A stretch of 64,000 bases of DNA from Nonlabens dokdonensis DSW-6. Lineage in GTDB: Bacteria > Bacteroidota > Bacteroidia > Flavobacteriales > Flavobacteriaceae. A program made the position numbers and the translations under genes. The first letter of the stretch is position 1. Every line of letters begins with the position of its first letter. Below the pieces are notes generated by a model. The model ran no database searches, had not been told where the DNA came from, and saw nothing but the letters and a program-made list of their open reading frames with translations. The stretch spans positions 1,178,001 through 1,242,000 of the forward strand of contig NC_020156.1 in NCBI RefSeq assembly GCF_000332115.1, read 5' to 3'. Positions 1 to 9,179 of the stretch are shown here, piece after piece.

Positions 1-1
1 A

Positions 2-1390
2 ATTGCTGTTTTAACAGTAATTACTTTCTCTTGTGTTGAAGACGACGACTTCAGCATTCCAGATACAGCTGCGGTAGATATAGAGGCTCCAGCAAACTTA
101 ATAGACATGAGCGCGGTAATTGGCCTTATAGGACAGTCTCAAACTGGCACTGTTACATTTGAAAATAATGAGCAATTTATAGAAGGTTATGTTATATCAA
201 GTGATGAGGCCGGTAATTTCTTTGAAGAATTAATTATTCAAGACGCAATTCAAAATCCTACAGCTGGAATAAAAGTGTTAATCGATAATAGCCCTTTATT
301 TACGACTTATGCTCCAGGACAGCGCATATATGTAAAACTAGACGGTCTTACTGCAGGACTTTCTAACGGCGTACCTGTTTTAGGTCTAAATGGTAGCGGT
401 GTTATAGAAAAAATTGCTCCCTCACAACAAACTGAAGTTATCTTAAGAGATAGTGAGATTTTTGATATTGTGCCGACACCAGTTACTGGCCCTTCGGAAT
501 TTACTACGGCGAAGCTGTTGACATTAATTCAATTACCTGAGGCTCAATTTACAGATGGTGATATTTCTGCTAATAGAACCTTTGCAGCTGAACCTACAGA
601 CCAATTTGATGGGGTACGTTTTATACAAACTTGTGGAGACTTTTTTGCAGCGCCTATTAGGTTAGAAACAAGTACATTCTCAGACTTCAAAGCACTAAGA
701 TTACCTAATGGTAGCGGTTCTATTACTGCAATCCTACAAAGAGATTTTAGAGATGACTTTTTTGTTCTTTCCGTTAACTCTCCAGAAGATTTTAACTTTG
801 ACCCTAATACAAGATGTAATTTTGATATAGTTGCATGTGGAACTGTTGCAAACGCAGGAACAAACACACTTCTTTTTGAAAACTTTGAAACTCAATCTAC
901 AGGTGCAGCAGCAATGCCAGCAGGATGGACTAACTTTCAAGAAGAAGGTACTGAGACATGGGAAGTTTATACTGCTACGGGAGCAAATGCCTCTCTAGGA
1001 AAAAGTGTTAATTGTGGTTCTTTTAGATCTGGAGACGCAAGCACAGTAGCTTGGTTAATTACTCCTCAATTTGATTTTGACGCACAAACGGGAGAAGTAT
1101 TCTCTTTTGAAACTTCTAATAGTTTCGCTGATGGTTCATCTATGGAAGTACTTTTTAGCAACGACTGGGATGGAACAACTGCTGGAATAGCAACCGCATC
1201 TTGGGAGCCTATGGCAGATCCTGTTGTAGTAAGTGATAGTGAAGCTTTTGGTAACTGGGTGTTTTCAGAAAATGTATCTCTAGACTGTGTAACTGGGACT
1301 GGAGCTATTGCTTTTAGATATATAGGTAGTGGTGATGCAGGAACTGATGGAACTTATGAGCTAGATAATATCTCTTTAACTAGCAACTAA
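2..1390 (+). CDS. DUF5689 / choice-of-anchor J surface lipoprotein (5' end cut off)
   Basis: The gene enters from the left edge. The frame is open from base 2, and the visible start reads IAVLTVITFSC, the end of a lipoprotein signal peptide with the acylated cysteine at bases 32-34, so only a few residues are missing. An acidic spacer (EDDDF) follows, as in Bacteroidetes surface lipoproteins. Roughly the first 250 residues match the DUF5689 pattern (GYVISSDEAGNFFEELIIQD...). The last 170 form a choice-of-anchor J/jelly-roll domain (LLFENFET ... MPAGWTNFQEEG ... LDNISL). Function is unknown; an outer-membrane, glycan- or substrate-binding role is inferred. A strong terminator follows 48 bases downstream. 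Confidence 0.8.
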   Translation: MAVLTVITFSCVEDDDFSIPDTAAVDIEAPANLIDMSAVIGLIGQSQTGTVTFENNEQFIEGYVISSDEAGNFFEELIIQDAIQNPTAGIKVLIDNSPLFTTYAPGQRIYVKLDGLTAGLSNGVPVLGLNGSGVIEKIAPSQQTEVILRDSEIFDIVPTPVTGPSEFTTAKLLTLIQLPEAQFTDGDISANRTFAAEPTDQFDGVRFIQTCGDFFAAPIRLETSTFSDFKALRLPNGSGSITAILQRDFRDDFFVLSVNSPEDFNFDPNTRCNFDIVACGTVANAGTNTLLFENFETQSTGAAAMPAGWTNFQEEGTETWEVYTATGANASLGKSVNCGSFRSGDASTVAWLITPQFDFDAQTGEVFSFETSNSFADGSSMEVLFSNDWDGTTAGIATASWEPMADPVVVSDSEAFGNWVFSENVSLDCVTGTGAIAFRYIGSGDAGTDGTYELDNISLTSN

Positions 1391-1410
1391 TTTTTTAGGA
1401 TATATTACTA

Positions 1411-1432
1411 TTCCGCTTTCGCGAAAGCGGAA
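1411..1432. repeat. GCTTTCGCGAAAGC palindrome, copy 1 (22-bp arm-to-arm)
   Basis: Perfect 22-bp palindrome TTCCGCTTTCGCGAAAGCGGAA, intergenic, 20 bases after the DUF5689 gene and directly before its terminator hairpin. Confidence 0.9.
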
Positions 1433-1437
1433 CTCTT

Positions 1438-1477
1438 AAAAGCCTCTCTATTCTTAAATGAATAGAGAGGCTTTTTT
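1438..1477 (+). terminator. Intrinsic terminator of the DUF5689 gene
   Basis: A 13-bp perfect stem (AGCCTCTCTATTC at 1441-1453 with GAATAGAGAGGCT at 1460-1472), a 6-base loop and a run of six T at 1472-1477. Confidence 0.85.
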
Positions 1478-2152
1478 ATGAATACACATTTTTTAAAAGC
1501 ATAACAGATAGATTCCCTACAGTAATTATAGGACACCACTAACTGATTATAACAATTCCTCAAGTTCCTATTATAAATACTAAAGCAGTAATAATTTAAA
1601 AACTATTTACTTAGACAAAAGCAATCCTTTCAAATCAAGAACTGTTGATTACAACGCCTCAATAATAGTTTATTAATAGGCTTTTTACACCTTGCAAAAG
1701 GATTAAATTGTTATCAGGTTTAAAAGATTAATTTGATCGGAAAGTTGTTAAGCAAAATGATCATAAACATTTCAAACCAGCAATGAAAACTGACTAGTGA
1801 TTATGATAGTCCTGATTTATATGAAGTTCAAACATAAACTCCAACGTTTGTACGCTAACAGTTTAAAGGCCATGTAACATGATAGCAAGTTTTTATCAAT
1901 CTATATAGTCCTTATACGTTCTGCGATAAGAAATCAAATTGTAAACATAAATTCTAAATGGTATTTAAAGTTCTCTACGTTTCATCTTCAAGTCTCAATA
2001 CATATCTTGATGTATTGAGCATTTAAAGATTTAAGCTAGGGCAATATACAATCCATATTATCAGAAGCGATATGGGTTTAATGGACTGATTGTATAATAT
2101 TCTTTAAATGATACTCCTAAATCAAATAAACTGTAAAAAACAGGGCATAAAA
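1478..2152. other. Gene-poor intergenic stretch with two structured hairpins
   Basis: No open frame of useful length was found on either strand. Two inverted repeats stand out. One is a perfect 10-bp stem, CTCAATACAT/ATGTATTGAG, at 1994-2019. The other is nested: TATACAATC (2045-2053) pairs with GATTGTATA (2088-2096) around CCATAT/ATATGG (2053-2058/2070-2075). They could be part of a noncoding RNA or decayed mobile DNA. No tRNA cloverleaf was recognised. Confidence 0.4.
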
Positions 2153-2179
2153 AAACCGCTCCTCAAAAAGGAGCGGTTT
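2153..2179 (-). terminator. Terminator of the OmpA-family gene
   Basis: AAACCGCTCCT (2153-2163) pairs with AGGAGCGGTTT (2169-2179). On the minus strand the hairpin is followed by a T run. It lies 32 bases beyond the minus-strand stop at 2211. Confidence 0.85.
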
Positions 2180-2210
2180 AATTATAGTTAGACTATATGT
2201 AATAAATCAA

Positions 2211-3578
2211 TTACTTGATAAGATTGATCTCTACACGTCTGTTTTGCGCTTTTCCAGCTCTAGTTTTATTAGAAGCTACTGGTTGAGTTTCTCCAAAACC
2301 TTTAGAGCTTAAACGGAATTCGTTAACTCCATTAGCTACTAAGTAATTTTTTACAGAAAGTGCGCGTGCTTCAGAAAGTCTTTGATTGAATTGCTTAGGT
2401 CCATCACTATCCGTGTGACCGTCTACCTCAAACTTAGCTTCTGGGTATTTCTTTAATATTGCAATAATGTCAGCAAGAACTTCTTCAGATTCTTTTTGAA
2501 TGGAATCTTTATTTGTATCAAATAAGATAGTCTTAGCATATTCATTCAATTGCGCTTGCACCTCTACAGTTGGAACTACCGGTCTAGGACAACCTTGTAA
2601 TTCTGCAATACCTGCAACATCTGGACACTTATCCATAGCATCTTCTATACCATCATTATCTCTATCTTTTACAGGACAACCTTGTCTTGAAGCAGGACCT
2701 GCTTCATTAGGACATTTATCATCAGCATCAGCAACACCATCGTTATCCGCATCAGGACAACCCATAAGAGCTACTAAACCTGCAGTTTGTGGGCACTTAT
2801 CGTCTTTATCTAATACACTATCTCCATCAGAATCAGGACATCCATTAGTTTCAGCAGGACCAAATACGTTTGGACAATCATCTTTAGAGTCTTGAATACC
2901 ATCCATGTCAGAATCTGGACATCCATTAAATTGCTCTAAACCAGCAACTGTAGGACACTCATCTTTTGAATCTACAATACCATCTCCGTCAGTATCAACA
3001 GCACCCCAAGTAAACTTCACTCCTACTGTGTGTTGAAAATGCTTAGGAAACGCATCTTCAAAAGCATGCTTGTAAGTAGACTGTACATTTGCGTAAATAC
3101 CATCTACTATTTTAACATCTAAACCTAAAGTACCATTAAAAGTACCAAATCCATCATTATCTAAAATTTGGTAAGATCCACCTACACCTAGATAAGGACT
3201 GACAATCTCGCCGTTCCAAAGCTCAGCTAGGTTATATCTCAATCCACCGTCAAATGAATAGTAAGAAATCTCAGTAATACTTGTATCTCCTACAGTATCA
3301 ATTGAGTTTACCGAAAATGCACCAGTTGCAACGATACCATCGCCTACGTAGTATCCTACTTCAAATCTAGAAGGTGCTGGTAATACGTTGTAATGACTTG
3401 TATTAAAAAATTCATCGAAATAGCCTCCTAGACCATTATCTTCTTCTCCTACCGGATAAAGATCGATTGCATTAATACCTATTGCAAAACTCCAGCGATC
3501 GCTTTCATTTTGTGCGTAACTCGTGCTGGCAGAAAGTAAGATTGCTCCAGCAACTAATAATTTAAAAATATTTTTCAT
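2211..3578 (-). CDS. OmpA-family outer-membrane protein with thrombospondin type 3 repeats
   Basis: Envelope protein that tethers the outer membrane to peptidoglycan. Residues 1-23 form a signal peptide (MKNIFKLLVAGAILLSASTSYAQ, first 20 typical). Residues 24-190 form a beta-barrel-like domain. Next come about five calcium-binding type 3 repeats (DxDGDGxxDxxDxCP). The C-terminal 120 residues form the OmpA peptidoglycan-binding domain (FEVDGHTDSDG, LSEARALSVKNYL, NRRVEINLIK). An upstream ATG at 3602 also exists. The start at 3578 is preferred because the signal peptide begins there and the promoter's -7 box ends at 3605, which would place transcription initiation on or after the 3602 codon. 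It is a single-gene unit with its own promoter and terminator. Confidence 0.88.
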   Translation of the reverse strand: MKNIFKLLVAGAILLSASTSYAQNESDRWSFAIGINAIDLYPVGEEDNGLGGYFDEFFNTSHYNVLPAPSRFEVGYYVGDGIVATGAFSVNSIDTVGDTSITEISYYSFDGGLRYNLAELWNGEIVSPYLGVGGSYQILDNDGFGTFNGTLGLDVKIVDGIYANVQSTYKHAFEDAFPKHFQHTVGVKFTWGAVDTDGDGIVDSKDECPTVAGLEQFNGCPDSDMDGIQDSKDDCPNVFGPAETNGCPDSDGDSVLDKDDKCPQTAGLVALMGCPDADNDGVADADDKCPNEAGPASRQGCPVKDRDNDGIEDAMDKCPDVAGIAELQGCPRPVVPTVEVQAQLNEYAKTILFDTNKDSIQKESEEVLADIIAILKKYPEAKFEVDGHTDSDGPKQFNQRLSEARALSVKNYLVANGVNEFRLSSKGFGETQPVASNKTRAGKAQNRRVEINLIK

Positions 3579-3604
3579 GTTGGGGTTTTTATTTAACAAC
3601 ATTG

Positions 3605-3634
3605 CAAAATTAAACGGTTACTTGTCTTGTACAA
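3605..3634 (-). promoter_or_regulatory. Bacteroidetes-type promoter for the OmpA-family gene
   Basis: Read on the minus strand: TTG (3632-3634), 19-base spacer, TAATTTTG (3605-3612). Both elements match the Bacteroidetes sigma factor consensus (-33 TTG, -7 TAnnTTTG). It lies 26 bases upstream of the chosen ATG and decides between the two candidate starts. Confidence 0.75.
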
Positions 3635-3693
3635 GCGTCTTTGCAATAAATTTGTCTAAAAATAAGCTGATTACTGTTTATTATTTGTTAATT

Positions 3694-4887
3694 TTAGATA
3701 ACACCTAGAGATTTTCCAACTTTTTCAAAAGAACTAATAGCTTTTTCTAAATGTTTTTGGGAATGCGCGGCACTCAATTGTACTCTTATTCTTGCTTTTT
3801 CCTTAGGAACCACAGGATAGAAAAACCCTATTACGTAAATACCTTCTTCCAAAAGCATATCAGCCATTTGTTGGGAGAGCTTTGCGTCGTACAACATCAC
3901 TGGTACAATAGCGCTTTCTCCGTCCACAATATCAAAACCTAAATCCTGCATCCCTTTTTTGAAAAAAGCAGTGTTTGATTGAACTTTATCGATTAGTGCA
4001 GTACTCTCATCAATCAACTCTAGCGCTTTTATTGAAGCTCCTACTATAGAAGGTGCAAGTGAGTTACTAAATAGGTAAGGTCTTGAACGCTGTCTTAAAA
4101 TTTCAATTACCTCTTTATTTGCGCAAGTATAGCCGCCCATAGCTCCTCCTAGAGCTTTTCCTAAAGTTCCTGTAACGATATCTACTCTTCCTAGAACTCC
4201 TTTTGCTTCTAATGTTCCACGACCTGTATCCCCTAAAAATCCAGCAGCATGACATTCATCTACCATGACTAGAGCATCGTATTTATCTGCTAGATCACAA
4301 ATTTTATCTAACGGAGCTAATAATCCATCCATAGAGAAAACACCATCAGTTACAATCAATTTATAACGAGCACCATCTTCATTTGCTTGTTGTAATTGCT
4401 TTTCAAGATCTACCATGTCTGCACTAGCATATCGATATCTTGCGGCTTTACACAATCTTACCCCATCGATAATGGAAGCATGATTCAATGAATCTGAAAT
4501 GATAGCGTCCTCTTTAGTTAACAATGGTTCAAAAACACCTGCATTTGCATCAAAACAGGCTGCGTACAAAATAGTATCCTCACAACCATAAAAGTCAGCT
4601 AACTTTTGCTCTAGTTCTTTGTGAATATCCTGAGTACCACAAATAAAACGTACCGAGCTCATCCCAAAACCATGAGAGTCTAAAGTATCTTTTGCTGCTT
4701 TGATCACTTCTGGATGAGAAGAAAGTCCTAAGTAATTATTTGCACAAAAGTTGATTACTTCAGACCCATCGTCTAAAGTAATAACCGCGTCTTGTGGCGA
4801 TGTAATAATTCTTTCTTTTTTATATAACCCAGCTTCTTTGATTTCAGCTAGTTCTTTTTGTAGGTGTTCTTTAATTGATCCGTACAT
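3694..4887 (-). CDS. kbl: Glycine C-acetyltransferase (2-amino-3-ketobutyrate CoA ligase)
   Basis: PLP enzyme of the alpha-oxoamine synthase family. It splits 2-amino-3-ketobutyrate with CoA into glycine and acetyl-CoA, the second step of threonine degradation. Its 397 residues match the family length, and the N-terminus ([20 protein letters not shown]) is typical of Kbl rather than BioF or HemA. The PLP lysine is K244 in [16 protein letters not shown]. The cofactor aspartate and histidine lie in VDECHAAG (D210, H213). The usual partner, threonine dehydrogenase, is not adjacent. A TATCTTTG -7 box lies 20 bases before the ATG. Confidence 0.93.
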   Translation of the reverse strand: MYGSIKEHLQKELAEIKEAGLYKKERIITSPQDAVITLDDGSEVINFCANNYLGLSSHPEVIKAAKDTLDSHGFGMSSVRFICGTQDIHKELEQKLADFYGCEDTILYAACFDANAGVFEPLLTKEDAIISDSLNHASIIDGVRLCKAARYRYASADMVDLEKQLQQANEDGARYKLIVTDGVFSMDGLLAPLDKICDLADKYDALVMVDECHAAGFLGDTGRGTLEAKGVLGRVDIVTGTLGKALGGAMGGYTCANKEVIEILRQRSRPYLFSNSLAPSIVGASIKALELIDESTALIDKVQSNTAFFKKGMQDLGFDIVDGESAIVPVMLYDAKLSQQMADMLLEEGIYVIGFFYPVVPKEKARIRVQLSAAHSQKHLEKAISSFEKVGKSLGVI

Positions 4888-4907
4888 ATTTGATTTTTAT
4901 AATTACA

Positions 4908-4915
4908 CAAAGATA
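4908..4915 (-). promoter_or_regulatory. -7 promoter box before kbl
   Basis: TATCTTTG on the minus strand, a perfect TAnnTTTG, 20 bases upstream of the kbl ATG. No TTG was seen at the ideal -33 distance. Confidence 0.5.
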
Positions 4916-4930
4916 ACAAGCTACTCTTGC

Positions 4931-7900
4931 TTAACCATTCCATTTAACGATTTCTAAGGTATCTGTATAAATTAGAACTTTCTCAACTACCTTAATATTC
5001 ATTGACTCCAGCAAATTTGCATATTCATTTACTTGGCTTTTATGTTTATCTAGAACAGCTCCAGTTTTATAATCCATTACGACAGCACAGTCGTTTATCA
5101 TAACCACACGATCAGGAATAAGCCTTTGTCCTGATGGCAACAATATAGGTTGCTCATTCAGCACCTTTATTCCTTCTTTAAAATATGCAATGAGGTCCGG
5201 ATGGTAAATCACACTAGAAATCATTGCTTTCATTTCTTTTTGTTCTGCTTTAGAAAGAGAGAAGTCACGATCTATTTTATGACTCACCTCATTATAGTCT
5301 ATTGAGAATTGTATCAAAGAAAGATACTCATGCAATACATTACCTTTTTGGATGGCCTCGCTTGCACCACTGGCCCAAAGCAATCCTCTTCTCGTAGAAA
5401 TAGTCAACCTTTCTTTATCAAGATGAATCTTATATTCTTTTAACATCTCACTTTGCTCTGGCTTCGTAACTTCTGATTTGCGAGCTACATCACCTATTTC
5501 TGCTGTTTGAAATCCGTTTCCTGATTTCAGTTCTAGCCCTTTATTTTGAACAAATTCCTTTAGTAACGTTGCATAACTAGCCGTTTTACTAGTTGTCTCT
5601 ATCGCACTTATATACAATTGCTCTCTCGCTCTTGTAAATGCCACGTACAACGTATTGATTTGATCCATCTCTGCTTTGGCAAGGTGTTGCGCATAAACCT
5701 CTGGAGCCAATTCTGGATAGTGTTCGTTTTCCTTTTTTAAACTTATATAAACCTGATCAAAACCTTCATATTCAGTTTCATTCACTTCCACCCAACCGGT
5801 AGGATTTCTAGCCTCGTCTAGCTTCTTATCGCAATGCGGTACGATTACTACAGGAAATTCTAGCCCTTTGGATTTATGGATAGTCATGATTTGTACCGCA
5901 TCTGCATCTGCTGCGGCTGGTACGCTCAATTTATCCATTTTCAATTCCCAATGCTCGATAAATCCAGAAAGAGACACTTCATAACCTGTAGAATATTCAA
6001 ATAAGAATTCCATAAAAGATTGCAATCTGGTGTCTTGTTCTTTGAAAAGCCCTAAAGATTCTGCAACATGTTCTGTAGCTTGAAATAATGCCGCTTTCGC
6101 GAAAGCGGAACCTAAATCCTCTTCTTCCCAACCCATTAACTTTTCACCTAGCGCTTGCAAACTCTCGTGCAGATATGCCGTGACAAAAGAATGAATATCT
6201 TCTAATTGGAAAACCTTTGTATAGGCCATTAAAAATTCAAATCTAGGCTGCTGTTGATCGGGCGCTTGAATCATTTTCATTAATGACACTAAGAGCTGTA
6301 CTTTATGAGACGCATGAACCAGTAAACTATCGCCAGAAACCACACGCATATCCTGACTAACTAGATATTTTGCAATTTCATGTCCATCTTTATTTGCTCT
6401 TACTAGAACACAAATTTCTCCCAAAGAAAAACCACTAGCCTGAGCTTTTAAAACCTGTTGATGTACATGATATGGGTAAACGCTAGCATAATCATCTTCC
6501 TCATAAGGTGCTTCAAAATCTTTTTCTATGAAGTCTATTTGGATAAAACCACCTTCCTTTGATCTGGTTTCTTGCTTTAAATACTCTTTATATAAGGTTT
6601 TATAAACATCGCTACTCAAATGGTCTCCATAAGAATCAAAAAACTGGTTGTTAAAATCGATAATATGATCATAACTGCGCCAGTTAAAAGCAAGTGTTTC
6701 TTCTTTTTTGGGCAACATAAAAAGATCTGGAGTAGCAAGAAGTCTCAGGAACTGATCTGCATCGCCACCGCGGAATCTATAAATAGACTGTTTTGCATCG
6801 CCTACGAGCATTAATGTTCCAGGAACCTGGTTCTCGCGTTGTTGTTGTAGTTCGTTTTCTATTAATGGAGACAAATTTTCCCATTGCATGCGGCTGGTAT
6901 CTTGAAACTCATCAATAAAATAATGGCGGTAGCGCTCTCCTAATCTCTCGTATATAAATGGTGCTGGCTGGTCTTTTATTTGTTCTGCGAGCAAGGCATT
7001 AAATTCGTAGATTGGTACTTTTTGCTCGTTGATTTTAATTTGGTCGATCTCATGGAGCAACTCGTTAAGTAAGGATAATGGAGTAAGGCTGCTGGCTATG
7101 TTTTTATAGAAAAGCACCGCGCCCATGTTCTCCTTATATTGAATGGCAAATGACTGAATCTCGCCAGCAATTTGATCTATTCGATCCTTGATGTCTTGTG
7201 ATTTTCCTTTAGGATACAAATCTCCAGCGGCTAAATCTCTAACAGAAGCTGTATCCAGGCCTACAGAGAAATCCTCGCTTGCTACTTTTATAACCGTATT
7301 AAAAATACTTCTAGAACCACCTTTGAAATCTGTGGGATCAATGTTAGAATTTTGCGATAGTTCTACTAAAGCTTTTGCCTTTTCAGCCAGTTGTTTTTGA
7401 GTGGTATTGATCTTTTTATATAAGCTTTCGCGAAAGCGTAAAAAATCTTCCACCTCTTTGCCTTTTAATTGCTTTAAGTAGGGATAATGATTTTCATTGA
7501 GAATGAGCTTTGCAATATCTTGAAGATCGTACTCGATGTCCCAGCTTTTTCCTTCTTCTATTTTTAATATTGAAAAATCTACCAATAATTGAGTGAGTTT
7601 TTTGTCTTTACCAGCACGTGCAATCAAATTATGAATCGCTTTTGAAATCAATCGCTTGCTATCTAGTTCTACTTCAAAATTATCTGGCAGGTCGATATCC
7701 TTTGCAAATGTTCTTAAAATACGATGGTTAAAAGAATCAATAGTTACAATATCAAAAGCCGAATAATCATGCAACAATTGATTAAAAATAGCTTGTGCTT
7801 TTTTTCTAAACTGCTCGCCATTTAGTCCTGTCTCGTTTTGAATATGTGTTGCGATTCCCTTAACTGAATCCTCTAACTCCTCAAAGGTAAATTTGTACAG

Positions 7901-8083
7901 ATATTCCAGTATGCGCTCCTTCATCTCGCCTACTGCTTTGTTTGTAAAGGTTACAGCAAGAATTTTACGATAACCGTTTGAGTAGGAATTCTTAAAAAGT
8001 AGTGTCAAGTAATCTTGAGCAAGCGTATAGGTTTTACCAGATCCTGCGCTGGCACTGTAAAAAGTAGTCGGTGATTGAGCCAT
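4931..8083 (-). CDS. UvrD/AddA-type DNA helicase with C-terminal nuclease domain
   Basis: ATP-dependent helicase-exonuclease subunit (UvrD superfamily 1A) for double-strand-break processing. Walker A is at residues 11-18 (ASAGSGKT). Motif Ia is NKAVGEMKERI, and Walker B/motif II is FIDEFQDT near residue 390. Motif III-like GDAKQSIYRFRGGD, motif V (MTIHKSKGLEFP) and motif VI (VAFTRAREQLY) follow. The last 150 residues carry a RecB/PD-(D/E)XK pattern (VLHEYLSLI ... DRVVMINDCAVVMDYKTG ... QVNEYANLL). The 1050 residues fit AddA. No AddB-like partner is adjacent. ATG at 8083 is preferred over an in-frame TTG six bases upstream. Two palindrome copies lie inside the gene, encoding AFAKA and RFRES. 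Confidence 0.85.
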   Translation of the reverse strand: MAQSPTTFYSASAGSGKTYTLAQDYLTLLFKNSYSNGYRKILAVTFTNKAVGEMKERILEYLYKFTFEELEDSVKGIATHIQNETGLNGEQFRKKAQAIFNQLLHDYSAFDIVTIDSFNHRILRTFAKDIDLPDNFEVELDSKRLISKAIHNLIARAGKDKKLTQLLVDFSILKIEEGKSWDIEYDLQDIAKLILNENHYPYLKQLKGKEVEDFLRFRESLYKKINTTQKQLAEKAKALVELSQNSNIDPTDFKGGSRSIFNTVIKVASEDFSVGLDTASVRDLAAGDLYPKGKSQDIKDRIDQIAGEIQSFAIQYKENMGAVLFYKNIASSLTPLSLLNELLHEIDQIKINEQKVPIYEFNALLAEQIKDQPAPFIYERLGERYRHYFIDEFQDTSRMQWENLSPLIENELQQQRENQVPGTLMLVGDAKQSIYRFRGGDADQFLRLLATPDLFMLPKKEETLAFNWRSYDHIIDFNNQFFDSYGDHLSSDVYKTLYKEYLKQETRSKEGGFIQIDFIEKDFEAPYEEDDYASVYPYHVHQQVLKAQASGFSLGEICVLVRANKDGHEIAKYLVSQDMRVVSGDSLLVHASHKVQLLVSLMKMIQAPDQQQPRFEFLMAYTKVFQLEDIHSFVTAYLHESLQALGEKLMGWEEEDLGSAFAKAALFQATEHVAESLGLFKEQDTRLQSFMEFLFEYSTGYEVSLSGFIEHWELKMDKLSVPAAADADAVQIMTIHKSKGLEFPVVIVPHCDKKLDEARNPTGWVEVNETEYEGFDQVYISLKKENEHYPELAPEVYAQHLAKAEMDQINTLYVAFTRAREQLYISAIETTSKTASYATLLKEFVQNKGLELKSGNGFQTAEIGDVARKSEVTKPEQSEMLKEYKIHLDKERLTISTRRGLLWASGASEAIQKGNVLHEYLSLIQFSIDYNEVSHKIDRDFSLSKAEQKEMKAMISSVIYHPDLIAYFKEGIKVLNEQPILLPSGQRLIPDRVVMINDCAVVMDYKTGAVLDKHKSQVNEYANLLESMNIKVVEKVLIYTDTLEIVKWNG
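6091..6108. repeat. GCTTTCGCGAAAGC palindrome, copy 2
   Basis: 18-bp perfect palindrome CCGCTTTCGCGAAAGCGG inside the helicase-nuclease gene, read there as AFAKA. Confidence 0.9.
7424..7437. repeat. GCTTTCGCGAAAGC palindrome, copy 3
   Basis: 14-bp core inside the helicase-nuclease gene, read as RFRES, a different frame from copy 2 in the same gene. Confidence 0.9.
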
Positions 8084-8086
8084 ATT

Positions 8087-8094
8087 CAAAGATA
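8087..8094 (-). promoter_or_regulatory. -7 box directly before the helicase-nuclease ATG
   Basis: TATCTTTG on the minus strand ends only 3 bases before the ATG at 8083. If used, the mRNA would begin at or next to the start codon (leaderless). No -33 TTG was seen. Confidence 0.4.
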
Positions 8095-8100
8095 AGGTAT

Positions 8101-8131
8101 GAACTCGAACTCAGATCTGAACTCGAATTGG
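8101..8131. repeat. GAACTC-rich short repeat, copy 1
   Basis: Three GAACTC units (GAACTCGAACTC, AGATCT, GAACTCGAATT) in the 308-base gap between the helicase-nuclease gene and sodB. The same units recur at 14822-14847 and 51924-51944. The rest of this gap (8132-8391) holds no gene that I can see, only AT-rich DNA that must include the sodB promoter. Confidence 0.6.
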
Positions 8132-8391
8132 AAATTTTTACTTTTACTTGTAAAAGTTTGCAACCATTATTTAAAAGCAGAGCTGAATTCAAAACAAATT
8201 AAAAAGTTAAGCTGTGGAGGAAAAAAATTCAACTCACCAAATTAACTAGGTAAAATCCTTGCTTTTAACTTTTGAACTGCACAAAATGAACTTGAACACT
8301 TTAAGGATAATATAACGTTGATAATTTTAACAAATGCCTTTTTGTGCCTAATTTTAGAGTTCGATAAATAACTAATTAAAAACTATATATA

Positions 8392-9000
8392 ATGGCTTTT
8401 GAATTACCACAATTAAAATATGCTAAAGACGCACTAGAACCTCACATCGATGCTAAGACTATGGAGATACACCATGGTAAACATCATCAAGGTTATACCA
8501 ACAAATTAAATGATGCTGTTGATGGAACAGACCTAGAAGGAAAGACTATTGAGAACATTCTTAATAATCTAGATATGAACAATACTGCTGTTAGAAATAA
8601 TGGTGGTGGATTTTATAATCACAGACTTTTTTGGGAAGTAATGTCTCCAAACGGTGGCGGTAACCCAAGTGGTGACCTTGCTGATGCAATCAAAACCTCT
8701 TTCGGTTCGTTTGATGCATTTAAAGATAAATTTAGTGCTGCTGCAAAAGGACAATTTGGTTCTGGATGGGCATGGCTTTGTGTTCATGAAGGTGGAAAAC
8801 TTGACGTATGCGGAACACCTAACCAAGATAACCCATTGATGCCAGAAGTAGGTTGTGGAGGAACTCCTATTTTAGGTCTTGACGTATGGGAACATGCTTA
8901 TTACCTAAATTACCAAAATAGACGTCCTGATTACGTAGAAGCATTTTTCAATGTAATCAACTGGGAAGAAGTATCTAGAAGATATGCTGAAGGGAAATAA
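8392..9000 (+). CDS. sodB: Superoxide dismutase, Fe/Mn family
   Basis: Cytoplasmic enzyme that converts superoxide to hydrogen peroxide and oxygen. Its 202 residues match the family. Metal ligands are H27 (MEIHHGKHH), H77 (FYNHRLFW), D164 and H168 ([13 protein letters not shown]). The signature DVWEHAYY is intact. Sequence alone does not settle iron versus manganese, and the family includes cambialistic members, so the symbol is provisional. It is monocistronic. The stop codon is followed after two bases by a 7-mer tandem repeat and then a strong terminator. Confidence 0.93.
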   Translation: MAFELPQLKYAKDALEPHIDAKTMEIHHGKHHQGYTNKLNDAVDGTDLEGKTIENILNNLDMNNTAVRNNGGGFYNHRLFWEVMSPNGGGNPSGDLADAIKTSFGSFDAFKDKFSAAAKGQFGSGWAWLCVHEGGKLDVCGTPNQDNPLMPEVGCGGTPILGLDVWEHAYYLNYQNRRPDYVEAFFNVINWEEVSRRYAEGK

Positions 9001-9002
9001 TT

Positions 9003-9118
9003 GATATTAGATATTAGATATTAGATATTAGATATTAGATATTAGATATTAGATATTAGATATTAGATATTAGATATTAGATATTAGATATTAGATATTA
9101 GATATTAGATATTAGATA
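9003..9118. repeat. Heptanucleotide tandem repeat (GATATTA)16
   Basis: Sixteen exact copies of GATATTA run from 9003 to 9114, followed by a partial GATA. It begins two bases after the sodB stop and ends just before the shared terminator, so it lies in the sodB 3' untranslated region. Copy number is likely to vary by slippage. Confidence 0.95.
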
Positions 9119-9123
9119 AATTT

Positions 9124-9162
9124 AAAAATCCCCAAATCAACAAAGTTGATTTGGGGATTTTT
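9124..9162. terminator. Bidirectional terminator between sodB and the LRR gene
   Basis: Near-perfect stem ATCCCCAAATCAAC/GTTGATTTGGGGAT with a 3-base loop, flanked by an A run on the left and a T run on the right. It serves sodB on the plus strand and the convergent LRR gene on the minus strand. Confidence 0.85.
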
Positions 9163-9179
9163 TGTGATTTTAAATAAAT

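Noticed and set aside
1478..2152. tRNA or rRNA gene in the gene-poor stretch
   Set aside because: No acceptor stem with a T-loop consensus was found, and the base composition is too AT-rich for a stable RNA of that type.
9003..9118. CRISPR array
   Set aside because: The repeats are contiguous 7-mers without spacers, and no cas genes are present.
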